Source: an uncultured Subdoligranulum sp.
GTDB taxonomy: Bacteria; Bacillota; Clostridia; Christensenellales; CAG-314
Reading direction: 5' to 3'
DNA length: 64,000 nucleotides
Assembly (NCBI GenBank): GCA_902496185.1
Contig: CABUZX010000001.1
Location: 1 to 64,000, forward strand
This document shows, in pieces, positions 26,301 through 33,278 of this stretch; the stretch's first letter is position 1; each line of letters opens with the position of its first letter. The translations under genes were made by a program, and so were the position numbers. Below the pieces are notes generated by a model. It was not told where the DNA came from, searched no databases, and saw nothing but the letters and a program-made list of their open reading frames with translations.

Positions 26301-26501
26301 CAGTTGTTTTTGGATAAAAATACCGCGTCAATCAGTTTGTTGCAACGTGTTTTAAAAATAGGTTGGAATAGAGCCGGCAGGATTATGGAGGATTTCGAGT
26401 CTTTAGGTTTTGTTTCTCCTCAAGACGGGCAAAAACCACGTCAATTATTAATAACGAAAGAAAAGTTTGAAGAATTGTTTGGTGGTGGTGGTGAATCCTA
26501 A
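23346..26501 (+). CDS. ftsK: DNA translocase FtsK/SpoIIIE
   Basis: A 1051-residue ATP-driven DNA pump that clears the chromosome through the division or sporulation septum. Four membrane helices occupy about residues 17-175. A very long polar linker, rich in Asn, Ser, Lys and acidic residues and of low complexity, spans about 190-570; B. subtilis SpoIIIE (about 790 residues) has a much shorter one. The motor follows, with Walker A GGSGSGKS near residue 718, Walker B VVIVDELADL and ATQRPSVNVI. The C-terminal gamma winged-helix (LLQRVLKIGWNRAGRIMED) reads DNA orientation sequences. Whether it serves vegetative division, forespore packaging or both cannot be told. GGAGG precedes the ATG, and the stop overlaps rimO by 1 nt. 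Confidence 0.95.
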   Translation: MTTQNEQSKNKSQKIVNVSLLIFFSFIFLCLVTGLIAPLSRMLYGVFGLSVYGLVLAGILVCVLKLLGKEISIKTGYLINFVAMYVVIVFLVHTITSAIFINEGVSFGEYLSRCYRYLTNDYSSITFGGALSGIIVYPIYKTLTAWGAYIFLILALVVTIFVSTNFFLKFYSDSREDLFFIKKANVESTKKESKNIVRGLKLKNSEAKQNNQTQKPISPLPLQEKVISQNPVNTTYAEIKTKPESDYQKPKGEQSEPTYSNALDLLYGNKGISTESIETKYRQENQQPTKSAFDTAPTVLFGSSTQQNYNANNANKDSSKEEISKEMLTYSQSSPHTIRANPVQGKINTSPIINKEYLEKQKEANLKSEKSDKNMTSFVSHSPVVSTFPQSKESSTENKSSQDDVFMVVDASQVNDGLTENKPVTPSIGANVSKDSKFEIKSTLSDFENYSDDEKITEKFDDNNYEVKNIEPDERTIVTIKEVVPDEETKEDNIINEDLILEDSSPEIIEETAYLDNNPQEENLVEQSQTTIQPIASQIRVKPGFTSKFDKEEKKEEEDELIIYPPYNAPDYNLLDPSPMVISVTREECERNRERIENTLEEFKIPAKVVNVVMGPTITRYELSIGPGVSVNRLQPLANDVAVRLAVEKVRWEVPIPGKELVGLEVPNKTASKVPIKEILASNEFQSAKGELSFAVGIDINGRRIVSNIAEMPHMLVAGGSGSGKSVALNSLIISLLYKYSPEQLRLVLVDPKLVEFIAYEDLPHLLINEVISEHDKILSMFRWLIDEMERRYKLLRGAGVVDVSNYNKVIDHRRVQRLPRIVVIVDELADLMTSNAKADLEQYIMKLSAKARAAGIHLVLATQRPSVNVINGTIKNNFGWRMALKVGSNTDSKTILDTGGAEKLLGKGDMLFKMDTSPDPIRLQGTYIDKREVDAVVDYIKNNNDSFYSKSAEKRILKASANPNDILGGGNSDTQYDPEFLNALQLFLDKNTASISLLQRVLKIGWNRAGRIMEDFESLGFVSPQDGQKPRQLLITKEKFEELFGGGGES

Positions 26502-27844
26502 TGAAAAAAATCGGGTTAATTTCTTTGGGGTGCGATAAAAACCGCGTTGACAGTGAATTGTTGTTGGGATCTGCAGTAGCAAATAATTATGAAATAGTAG
26601 TAGACCCAATGCAAGCGGATTTTTTGATAGTCAATACTTGTGCTTTTATTGAGTCGGCGCGCAAAGAGGCAATTGAGGCAATATTTGATTTGGTAAACGT
26701 AAAAAATGCAACCGGCGCAAAATTAATTGTTACCGGTTGTATGGCGCAACGTTATCCCGAGCAATTGTATGACGAAATTCCTGAAATTGATGCTATTATA
26801 GGGGCTGATCATTATTCTGACTTTGCTGATGTTTTAAACAAATTACTTGATAATACGGATTCAGAAAGAATACTTGATGTATCTAAAGAGTTGACAAAAT
26901 TGGAGCATGGTCCGAGGATTTTGACTACGCCAAAGCACTATGCGTATTTAAAAATAGCAGATGGATGTAATAATTTTTGTACTTACTGTTCTATTCCTTA
27001 TATAAGAGGAAGGTACAGGTCGGTAAAACTTGAAAATATTATTGCTGAAGCTTCAATACTTTCAAAAAATGGCGCTAAGGAATTGATTTTGGTGGCTCAA
27101 GACGTTACGGATTACGGTACGGATATTTATGAAAAACGTATGCTAACAAAATTGATAGATGAACTATCAAAGATTGAAACTGTTGATACAATTAGATTAT
27201 TATATTGTTATCCAGAACACGTAGATGATGAGCTTATTAAATGTATTGCCAATAATCAAAAGGTGGCAAAATATATAGATTTACCGCTTCAACATGTAAA
27301 TGATAATGTTTTGAAGCGGATGAATCGAAAAATTACCAAACAAGAAATAATAGAAGTTATTAAAAAACTTAGACAAAACGTATACGGAATTTCGATACGC
27401 TCTACTTTTATTTGCGGTTTTCCGGGGGAAACGGATGAAGATGCGGAGGAATTGGCGCAATTTCTTTCGGAAGAAAAACTTACAAACGTAGGATTTTTTG
27501 AGTATTGTCAGGAAGAAGGTACTCCTGCTTTTAATTATCCAAATCAAATTGACTCCGAAACGAAAAGAAAACGTTTATCAATGTTGGCATCAACTCAATT
27601 TAAGGTAGCTCATGCAAGAAATCTTACGCTTGTAGGAGGACGTATGAGAGTAGTGGTGGATGCTTTTAATATGGTGGACTCAAATAATAAATTTATTTAT
27701 GTTTGTAGAACTAGAGAAATGGCGCCAAATATTGACGGGGTAGTTTTTGTTTCTTCGGATAATAGACTTTCTATAGGTGAAAAAATAAGAATAAAAGTAA
27801 CAAATTGTTCCGGCTATGACTTAATAGGAGAAATTGATAAATGA
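26501..27844 (+). CDS. rimO: Ribosomal protein S12 methylthiotransferase RimO
   Basis: A radical SAM methylthiotransferase of 447 residues that adds a methylthio group to an Asp of ribosomal protein S12. The N-terminal UPF0004 domain holds the three cysteines of the auxiliary cluster (SLGCDKN, NTCAF, TGCMAQ). The radical SAM motif is CNNFCTYCSIPYIRG, and the C-terminal TRAM domain binds the substrate. DGCNNFCTYC and the SLGCDKNxVDSE start distinguish it from MiaB, which is also in this window at 45035. ATG and ftsK stop share the sequence TAATG, implying coupled translation. Confidence 0.95.
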   Translation: MKKIGLISLGCDKNRVDSELLLGSAVANNYEIVVDPMQADFLIVNTCAFIESARKEAIEAIFDLVNVKNATGAKLIVTGCMAQRYPEQLYDEIPEIDAIIGADHYSDFADVLNKLLDNTDSERILDVSKELTKLEHGPRILTTPKHYAYLKIADGCNNFCTYCSIPYIRGRYRSVKLENIIAEASILSKNGAKELILVAQDVTDYGTDIYEKRMLTKLIDELSKIETVDTIRLLYCYPEHVDDELIKCIANNQKVAKYIDLPLQHVNDNVLKRMNRKITKQEIIEVIKKLRQNVYGISIRSTFICGFPGETDEDAEELAQFLSEEKLTNVGFFEYCQEEGTPAFNYPNQIDSETKRKRLSMLASTQFKVAHARNLTLVGGRMRVVVDAFNMVDSNNKFIYVCRTREMAPNIDGVVFVSSDNRLSIGEKIRIKVTNCSGYDLIGEIDK

Positions 27845-28437
27845 ATCTTCCAAATAAATTATCAATAATAAGAATATGCCTTGTGCCTGTTGTGTGCTTA
27901 TTTTTTATATTAAATACAATCTGGTCAACTATTGTTGCAATAGCTTTGTTTTTGCTTGCTGTTTTTACTGATTTTTTAGATGGTTATATTGCAAGATCTA
28001 CCAATCAAGTGACAAATTTAGGCAAATTCTTGGATCCTATAGCGGATAAATTACTTGTTTGTTGTACTTTATTTTTAATAGCAGAAAATGCTATTTTTAC
28101 TCAGATGGGTATTTTGCCTATGGGTGTAGGTGGTTTTTGTTGTGCATTAATTATTTCAAGAGAATTACTGATAAGCGTTTTTCGTCAAATTGGCGCATCA
28201 AAAGGTGTTGTAATTCACGCAAACTCTTGGGGAAAAATTAAAGCAATATTTCAATATATTTCTATACCCGTATTGATGTTGTTGAGTCTTGACGAGCAAT
28301 TGATTTCAATAAATCTCACTCTTTATAAAATTATTTATTGGTTAGGTATTTCTACTTTTGGTGTTGCAACAATTTTAACAATACTTTCAGCAATAATTTA
28401 TGTTGTAGAAAATAAACACCTATTTAATGATAAATAA
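27841..28437 (+). CDS. pgsA: CDP-diacylglycerol-glycerol-3-phosphate 3-phosphatidyltransferase
   Basis: An integral membrane enzyme (198 residues) making phosphatidylglycerol phosphate, the first step to phosphatidylglycerol and cardiolipin. It carries the CDP-alcohol phosphotransferase motif in DFLDGYIARSTN followed by LGKFLDPIADKLL, with all three aspartates and the spacing intact, and about six membrane helices. Its ATG overlaps the rimO stop (ATGA). The order pgsA-cinA-recA is widely conserved in Bacillota. Confidence 0.95.
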   Translation: MNLPNKLSIIRICLVPVVCLFFILNTIWSTIVAIALFLLAVFTDFLDGYIARSTNQVTNLGKFLDPIADKLLVCCTLFLIAENAIFTQMGILPMGVGGFCCALIISRELLISVFRQIGASKGVVIHANSWGKIKAIFQYISIPVLMLLSLDEQLISINLTLYKIIYWLGISTFGVATILTILSAIIYVVENKHLFNDK

Positions 28438-28455
28438 CAATCTTATTTGGCAAAA

Positions 28456-29619
28456 ATGATAAAAATAATTACCTTCAACGAAATAAAAAATCTATCGTTT
28501 TTAGAAAAATTTTTAAGGACAAACGGTATTCAATATATTTTCGAAAAAATTGATAGAGAGTTATATGTAAAAAATTATTTATTTGATGATAGCAAAACCT
28601 TTGATTTGCTCATTATTACAAATGATACAAAGCAGATCAAGAGAGATATTCGCAATGTTTTTAACTTAAAAAATGGAATAGATAAGAATTTTTCTCGAAA
28701 CGTAAAACACTATGACGCAAATAGTAGTCTTATGGAAGCTGATTTTGATGATTGTACGTTGCCACAAGGATTTTTGTCGTTTTCTCAAAAAGAGTTTACT
28801 ACGTCATTTTGGGGTAGAATAAATAAAAATTTGTTGATTTGTATTGATGATAAATCTACAGAAATAGAGTATTTAAGTACTATAAAAGAAATAATGCCTT
28901 TTTTTTCAATAATAAAAACTTCATGTTTTAAGATGTTATTTATTGAAAGCGATGCAAAGAGATATATTGAAGACAGTTTGTTGGAATTATCTTGTCATGG
29001 TTTTAGTTGGTCTGTTTTTGAAGAAAAAGGAGGAATAATAGCTCTTTATTTATATTTTTTAGAAGGTATTTCCGATTTTGTTATAGCAAATATCGAAAAA
29101 ACCGTCTATTCTCTTTTTGCTAAAAACATTTATGCTGATTTTGATGCTTCTTTGGCGGAAGTTTTAGTTCACATGGCGTCCATGGCAAATATAAAAATAT
29201 CTACGGCGGAGTCATTGACGGGTGGTCTTGTGGCAGATAAAATCGTTTCTGTATCAGGCGCAAGCAAGATTTTTGATTATGGTATAGTATCTTATTCAAA
29301 TCAAGCAAAAGAAGATTTATTAGGCGTAAATAATTCAGCGTTAAATGAGCATGGCGCCGTAAGTAGTCAAGTAGCGGAACAAATGGCAAAAGGATTGATT
29401 TCTAGGTTTAATTGCGATATTGGTGTTGCTACTACGGGCATAGCCGGGCCAACTGGGCAAACCTTAAATAAGCCGATTGGTTTGGTTTATATCGGAATTG
29501 CGACTTCTTCCTGTGTTTTTTCCGAAAAGTTTTTATTTGAAGGAGAAAGGGAACATATTAGGCAATTATCAGCAAACATGGCGCTTTTTAATGTTATTAA
29601 AATGATAAACAAAATTTAA
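28456..29619 (+). CDS. cinA: CinA-family protein: decayed N-terminal domain, intact nicotinamide-nucleotide amidase domain
   Basis: The C-terminal domain (about residues 232-387) is a good CinA/PncC-type domain, with STAESLTGGLVADKIVSVSG, DYGIVSYSNQAKEDLLGV and ATTGIAGPTG. This domain deamidates nicotinamide mononucleotide. The N-terminal ~225 residues align in position with the CinA MoCF domain (DLLIITNDTKQIKRDI for the usual DLVITTGGLGPTxDD; LPQGFLSF and LLICIDDKSTEIEYL where the pyrophosphatase has its PGPPxEM motif), but the signature residues are gone, so pyrophosphatase activity is doubtful. I use the ATG at 28456; TTG at 28447 is possible, and no Shine-Dalgarno is visible for either. 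It lies directly ahead of recA. Confidence 0.88.
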   Translation: MIKIITFNEIKNLSFLEKFLRTNGIQYIFEKIDRELYVKNYLFDDSKTFDLLIITNDTKQIKRDIRNVFNLKNGIDKNFSRNVKHYDANSSLMEADFDDCTLPQGFLSFSQKEFTTSFWGRINKNLLICIDDKSTEIEYLSTIKEIMPFFSIIKTSCFKMLFIESDAKRYIEDSLLELSCHGFSWSVFEEKGGIIALYLYFLEGISDFVIANIEKTVYSLFAKNIYADFDASLAEVLVHMASMANIKISTAESLTGGLVADKIVSVSGASKIFDYGIVSYSNQAKEDLLGVNNSALNEHGAVSSQVAEQMAKGLISRFNCDIGVATTGIAGPTGQTLNKPIGLVYIGIATSSCVFSEKFLFEGEREHIRQLSANMALFNVIKMINKI

Positions 29620-29642
29620 AATATATATGGAGATAAAATACT

Positions 29643-30674
29643 ATGGCAGACAAAGTAGTAAAAAATATTAAAGAAGAAAAAAATAAAAATTTAGAACAGG
29701 CATTGTTGCAAATAGAAAAAGCATTTGGTAAAGGTGCTATTATGAAACTTGGTGAAGATGCTTCGGTTAAAAATATTGACGTAATTTCAACGGGGTGTCT
29801 TACGCTTGATTTAGCATTGGGTATAGGCGGTATTCCAAAAGGGAGAATAATCGAAATATATGGTCCAGAATCTTCGGGCAAAACTACCGTGTCATTACAT
29901 ATTATTGCCGAAACTCAAAAAAAAGGTGGAACTGCGGCGTTTATTGATGCAGAACATGCTCTCGATCCTGTTTATGCGGCTGCGCTTGGTGTTGATTTAG
30001 ATAATCTTTACGTCAGCCAACCCGATAACGGCGAACAAGCACTTGATATTGCTAAATATCTTGTAAATAGCGGTGCGGTGGATTTGATAGTTGTTGACTC
30101 TGTTGCCGCATTAACTCCAAAAGCAGAAATTGAGGGTGAGATGGGTGATTCTCACATGGGTTTGCATGCTCGTTTGATGTCGCAGGCGTTAAGAATGTTA
30201 GCAGGAATTTGCAATAAAACAAATTGCAGTATGATTTTTATCAATCAGTTACGCGACAAAATAGGAGTTATGTTTGGTAATCCTGAAACTACAACAGGCG
30301 GAAAAGCTTTAAAATTTTATGCTAGTATACGAATGGACGTTAGAAAGGTTGATCAAATAAAAGATGGAGCTGATATTGTTGGCAACAGAACAAAAGTAAA
30401 GGTGGTAAAAAATAAGCTTGCGCCTCCCTTTAAAACAGCAGAGTTTGATATTATGTACGGCAAAGGAATAAGCGCAACGGGATGCATTTTTGATCTTGCT
30501 GTAGAACATGGATTTATTCAAAAAAGCGGTACTTGGTTTAGTATCGGAGATGATAAGATTGGGCAAGGCAAGGAAAACGCGCGTAGGTATATTGAGGCAA
30601 ATCCAACGTTAATGGCTGAACTCGACGAAAAAATAAGAGAAGAAGTTAGACGTAATACTACAGAAAAAATTTAA
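29643..30674 (+). CDS. recA: Recombinase RecA
   Basis: RecA (343 residues) forms filaments on single-stranded DNA, exchanges strands, and triggers LexA self-cleavage. Walker A is GPESSGKT (74-81), Walker B is DLIVVDSVAAL, L2-region residues are in GNPETTTGGKALKF, and the C-terminal domain is somewhat short and not strongly acidic. GGAG precedes the ATG by 10 nt. No LexA box (GAAC-N4-GTTC) is seen in the short gap upstream, so any SOS control must come from a distant promoter or be absent. Confidence 0.98.
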   Translation: MADKVVKNIKEEKNKNLEQALLQIEKAFGKGAIMKLGEDASVKNIDVISTGCLTLDLALGIGGIPKGRIIEIYGPESSGKTTVSLHIIAETQKKGGTAAFIDAEHALDPVYAAALGVDLDNLYVSQPDNGEQALDIAKYLVNSGAVDLIVVDSVAALTPKAEIEGEMGDSHMGLHARLMSQALRMLAGICNKTNCSMIFINQLRDKIGVMFGNPETTTGGKALKFYASIRMDVRKVDQIKDGADIVGNRTKVKVVKNKLAPPFKTAEFDIMYGKGISATGCIFDLAVEHGFIQKSGTWFSIGDDKIGQGKENARRYIEANPTLMAELDEKIREEVRRNTTEKI

Positions 30675-30687
30675 TATTTTTGCTAAA

Positions 30688-30727
30688 AACAAAACAGCGT
30701 ATTTTTAAAATTGCTGTTTTGTTTTTT
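30688..30727 (+). terminator. Terminator after recA
   Basis: An 11-bp stem (30688-30698 with 30713-30723) followed by T to 30727. It ends the ftsK-rimO-pgsA-cinA-recA run. Confidence 0.85.
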
Positions 30728-30809
30728 ACTATTTTACAAATATTAGTTTACTAAACTTGAAGAATAAATAAATTTAAAGAATAGTTGAGCTTAATTTGTT
30801 AAAAAAATC

Positions 30810-30838
30810 TTGACTTTTTTTTAAGTACGCTGTATAGT
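30810..30838 (+). promoter_or_regulatory. Sigma-A promoter of rny
   Basis: TTGACT (30810-30815) and TATAGT (30833-30838) with 17-bp spacing, leaving a leader of about 50-55 nt before the rny ATG. Confidence 0.7.
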
Positions 30839-30897
30839 AAAATAGACGTGTATTTTGCTATGTAAAATATACTATAATTATTAGGAGGAATTTAATT

Positions 30898-32475
30898 ATG
30901 ACAAATTTATTAAATTTCTTCTTTAGCGCAAATCTGCCTGTCGGCTGGCTTATTGCCATAATAGTAGCATGCTTGGTGTTAGGCTCTGTCGGAGGCTATT
31001 TGATAGAAAAAATTATTTCGTCAAAGAAGATAGGTAAGGCAAAAAGTCTTGCAAATGAAATTATCGATGATGCAAATTCAAAAGCAAAATCTATCAAGAA
31101 AGAAGCAGTACTTGCGGCTAAGGAAGAAGTACTAAAGCTTAAAACCGAGTTTGAAACAGAACAAAAAGAACGTCGTACGGAATTATCTCGTCAGGAAAAT
31201 CGACTTTCTCAAAAGGAAGATACTCTTTCAAGAAAGTTAGATGCTTTGGATGCTCAACAAAAATCTTTATCCGCACAACAAGCGGAATTAACAAAAAAGC
31301 AAGCAGAGGCTGAAAAGTTTTCTGAAAAAATCACAAAAGAGCTTGAAAGAGTTGCCGGTTTCTCAAAAGAGGAAGCTAAACAAACCATTATTGAAACAAT
31401 GGAGGAGGAAGCAAAGAGAGACGCTGCTTTTATTATCAAAAATATTGAAAACGAAGCAAAAGAAAACGGCGAAAAGAAAGCTCGTGAAATTATAAGCGCT
31501 TGTATTCAAAGGTGTGCAGCCGAACAAGTTTCAGAAACTACAGTTACGGCAATTCCTTTGCCTAATGACGATATGAAAGGTCGTTTAATTGGTAGAGAAG
31601 GTCGTAATATAAGGGCGATAGAGGCGGCAACCGGCGTAGATTTAATAATTGATGATACTCCAGAAGTTGTTATTTTGAGCGGGTTTGATCCCGTAAGGCG
31701 TCACGTTGCGCGCATTGCGATTGAAAAATTATTAATAGACGGCAGGATTCATCCTGCTCGTATTGAGGAAATTGTAGCAAAAGTACGAAAGGATATTGAA
31801 ATATCAATAAAGGAGGCCGGCGAAGCGGCAAGTTTTGATACTGGTGTATTTAATTTGCATCCCGAGTTGATTAGTTTGTTAGGTAGATTAAAATTTCGTA
31901 CAAGCTATGGTCAAAACGTACTTAACCACTCTTTGGAAGTTTCTTATATTGCCGGTATGATGGCAAGTGAATTGGGTTGTGACGTTGTGTTGGCAAAAAG
32001 AGCAGGTCTTTTGCATGATATTGGTAAGGCGGTAGACCAAGAAGTTGAGGGTACGCATATCGAGATTGGCGCAAAGATTGCAAAGAAATATAAAGAAAGT
32101 CCTGAAGTTGTAAACGCTATTATGGCTCACCACGGCGACGTAGAACCGAAAACTATTGAAGCCGTACTTGTTGCCGCGGCAGATGCGGTAAGTGGCGCAA
32201 GGCCTGGCGCAAGGCGTGAATCAATAGAAAACTATGTAAAACGTCTTGAAAAACTTGAAGAAATAGGAAATGCCTTTAACGGCGTTCAAAAAACCTTTGC
32301 AATTCAAGCGGGCAGGGAAATTCGAGTAATGGTTAAGCCGGAAGTTATTTCTGATGCGGATTCCATTATTTTGGCAAGGGATATAGCAAAGCAAATTGAA
32401 AGCGAGTTGGAATACCCTGGGCAAATTAAAGTTAACGTAATAAGGGAAACACGAAGTGTAGAATATGCAAAATAA
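30898..32475 (+). CDS. rny: Ribonuclease Y
   Basis: RNase Y (525 residues) is the membrane-anchored endonuclease that starts mRNA decay in Bacillota. One membrane helix is at residues 14-36. A long coiled coil follows (about 40-205, rich in Lys, Glu, Gln and Ala), then a KH domain (MKGRLIGREGRNIRAIE) and an HD domain (LLHDIGKAVDQEVEGTH; the HD pair is intact), then the conserved C-terminus ending in RETRSVEYAK. AGGAGG at 30883-30888 precedes the ATG. It is placed after recA as in B. subtilis. Confidence 0.97.
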   Translation: MTNLLNFFFSANLPVGWLIAIIVACLVLGSVGGYLIEKIISSKKIGKAKSLANEIIDDANSKAKSIKKEAVLAAKEEVLKLKTEFETEQKERRTELSRQENRLSQKEDTLSRKLDALDAQQKSLSAQQAELTKKQAEAEKFSEKITKELERVAGFSKEEAKQTIIETMEEEAKRDAAFIIKNIENEAKENGEKKAREIISACIQRCAAEQVSETTVTAIPLPNDDMKGRLIGREGRNIRAIEAATGVDLIIDDTPEVVILSGFDPVRRHVARIAIEKLLIDGRIHPARIEEIVAKVRKDIEISIKEAGEAASFDTGVFNLHPELISLLGRLKFRTSYGQNVLNHSLEVSYIAGMMASELGCDVVLAKRAGLLHDIGKAVDQEVEGTHIEIGAKIAKKYKESPEVVNAIMAHHGDVEPKTIEAVLVAAADAVSGARPGARRESIENYVKRLEKLEEIGNAFNGVQKTFAIQAGREIRVMVKPEVISDADSIILARDIAKQIESELEYPGQIKVNVIRETRSVEYAK

Positions 32476-32497
32476 CTAAAATTAGTTAATCAATAAA

Positions 32498-32530
32498 TTA
32501 GCGACAAATTGCAATTTGTCGCTAATTTTT
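32498..32530 (+). terminator. Terminator after rny
   Basis: A near-continuous palindrome (TTAGCGACAAATT at 32498-32510 with its complement ending at 32525) followed by T to 32530. Confidence 0.88.
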
Positions 32531-32574
32531 GCAATAAGAAGATTTAAATTTTACTTTATTTATACTTTAATCAT

Positions 32575-32603
32575 TTGACGAAATAATAAGATTGTGATAA
32601 AAT
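32575..32603 (+). promoter_or_regulatory. Promoter of tRNA-Trp
   Basis: TTGACG (32575-32580) and TAAAAT (32598-32603) with 17-bp spacing, about 15 nt before the 5' end of the mature tRNA, giving a very short leader. Confidence 0.75.
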
Positions 32604-32617
32604 AGGTATGTTGTCGT

Positions 32618-32692
32618 AGGGGAGTGGCTCAATGGTAGAGCAGCGGTCTCCAAAACCGCTGGTTGCGTGTTCGAATCGCGTCTCCCCTGCCA
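32618..32692 (+). tRNA. tRNA-Trp (anticodon CCA)
   Basis: A complete cloverleaf of 75 nt. The acceptor AGGGGAG (32618-32624) pairs with CTCCCCT (32682-32688); the discriminator is G and the 3' CCA is encoded. The anticodon stem GCGGT/ACCGC encloses the loop CTCCAAA with anticodon CCA, reading UGG only, in line with TGA being a stop here. The T loop is TTCGAAT. It has its own promoter and stands alone. Confidence 0.97.
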
Positions 32693-32701
32693 AATTTTAA
32701 G

Positions 32702-32729
32702 TGTCCGCAAAACTTATGCTTTGCGGACA
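32702..32729 (+). terminator. Hairpin after tRNA-Trp
   Basis: TGTCCGCAAA (32702-32711) pairs perfectly with TTTGCGGACA (32720-32729), loop of 8. The T tract after it is poor, so it is a weak terminator or a processing barrier. Confidence 0.6.
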
Positions 32730-32772
32730 TTGCTATTAAAGTTGGATTAAAAAATTTTTAATTGTATTTATT

Positions 32773-33240
32773 ATGAAAAAAGTTAATATATTTACAGATG
32801 GTGCATGTTCGGGTAATCCCGGTGTTGGCGGATGGGGGGCTGTTCTTGTCTTTAATGGTATAAAAAAAGAGCTTTCCGGTTACGATAAGCAAACAACTAA
32901 CAATCGTATGGAGTTGTTTGCTGTTATTATGGGGTTAAGGGCGCTTAAAGAGCCTTGTGAAGTGGTTATCTCGACCGATTCTGCCTATGTGGCAGATGCA
33001 TTTAATAAAGGTTGGATCAATTCTTGGCAAAAAAATAATTGGCGTACAGCTGGTAAGGACGAGGTTAAAAACCTTGACCTGTGGAAAGCTTTATTATTTG
33101 AAATTAAAAGACATAAGGTATCATTTGTTTGGGTAAAAGGTCACGCAGATAATGAATTGAATAATAGATGTGATTATCTTGCAACCTCTGCTATAACTGA
33201 TTATTTAAAAATTATAAAGGAAACAGAAAATACAGATTAA
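32773..33240 (+). CDS. rnhA: Ribonuclease HI
   Basis: RNase HI (155 residues) removes RNA from RNA-DNA hybrids, acting on R-loops and primers. The four acidic catalytic residues are present (D9 in FTDGACSGNPG, E47 in NNRMEL, D69 in STDSAY, D134 in NNRCD), with H124 in KGHADN and the basic protrusion WQKNNWRTAGKDEVKN, so it is the E. coli-like, fully equipped form. No Shine-Dalgarno or convincing promoter is visible, and it may depend on read-through of the tRNA unit. Confidence 0.96.
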   Translation: MKKVNIFTDGACSGNPGVGGWGAVLVFNGIKKELSGYDKQTTNNRMELFAVIMGLRALKEPCEVVISTDSAYVADAFNKGWINSWQKNNWRTAGKDEVKNLDLWKALLFEIKRHKVSFVWVKGHADNELNNRCDYLATSAITDYLKIIKETENTD

Positions 33241-33245
33241 CATTT

Positions 33246-33277
33246 AAAAAACGTACCATTTTACGGTACGTTTTTTT
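33246..33277. terminator. Bidirectional terminator between rnhA and the PadR-type gene
   Basis: AAAAAACGTACC (33246-33257) pairs with GGTACGTTTTTT (33265-33276). A run on one side and T run on the other let it serve the two converging genes. Confidence 0.88.
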
Positions 33278-33278
33278 G

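Noticed and set aside
32742..32770. TTGGAT-17-TATTTA as a promoter of rnhA
   Set aside because: The -10 box ends 2 nt before the ATG, so the transcript would start inside the gene.
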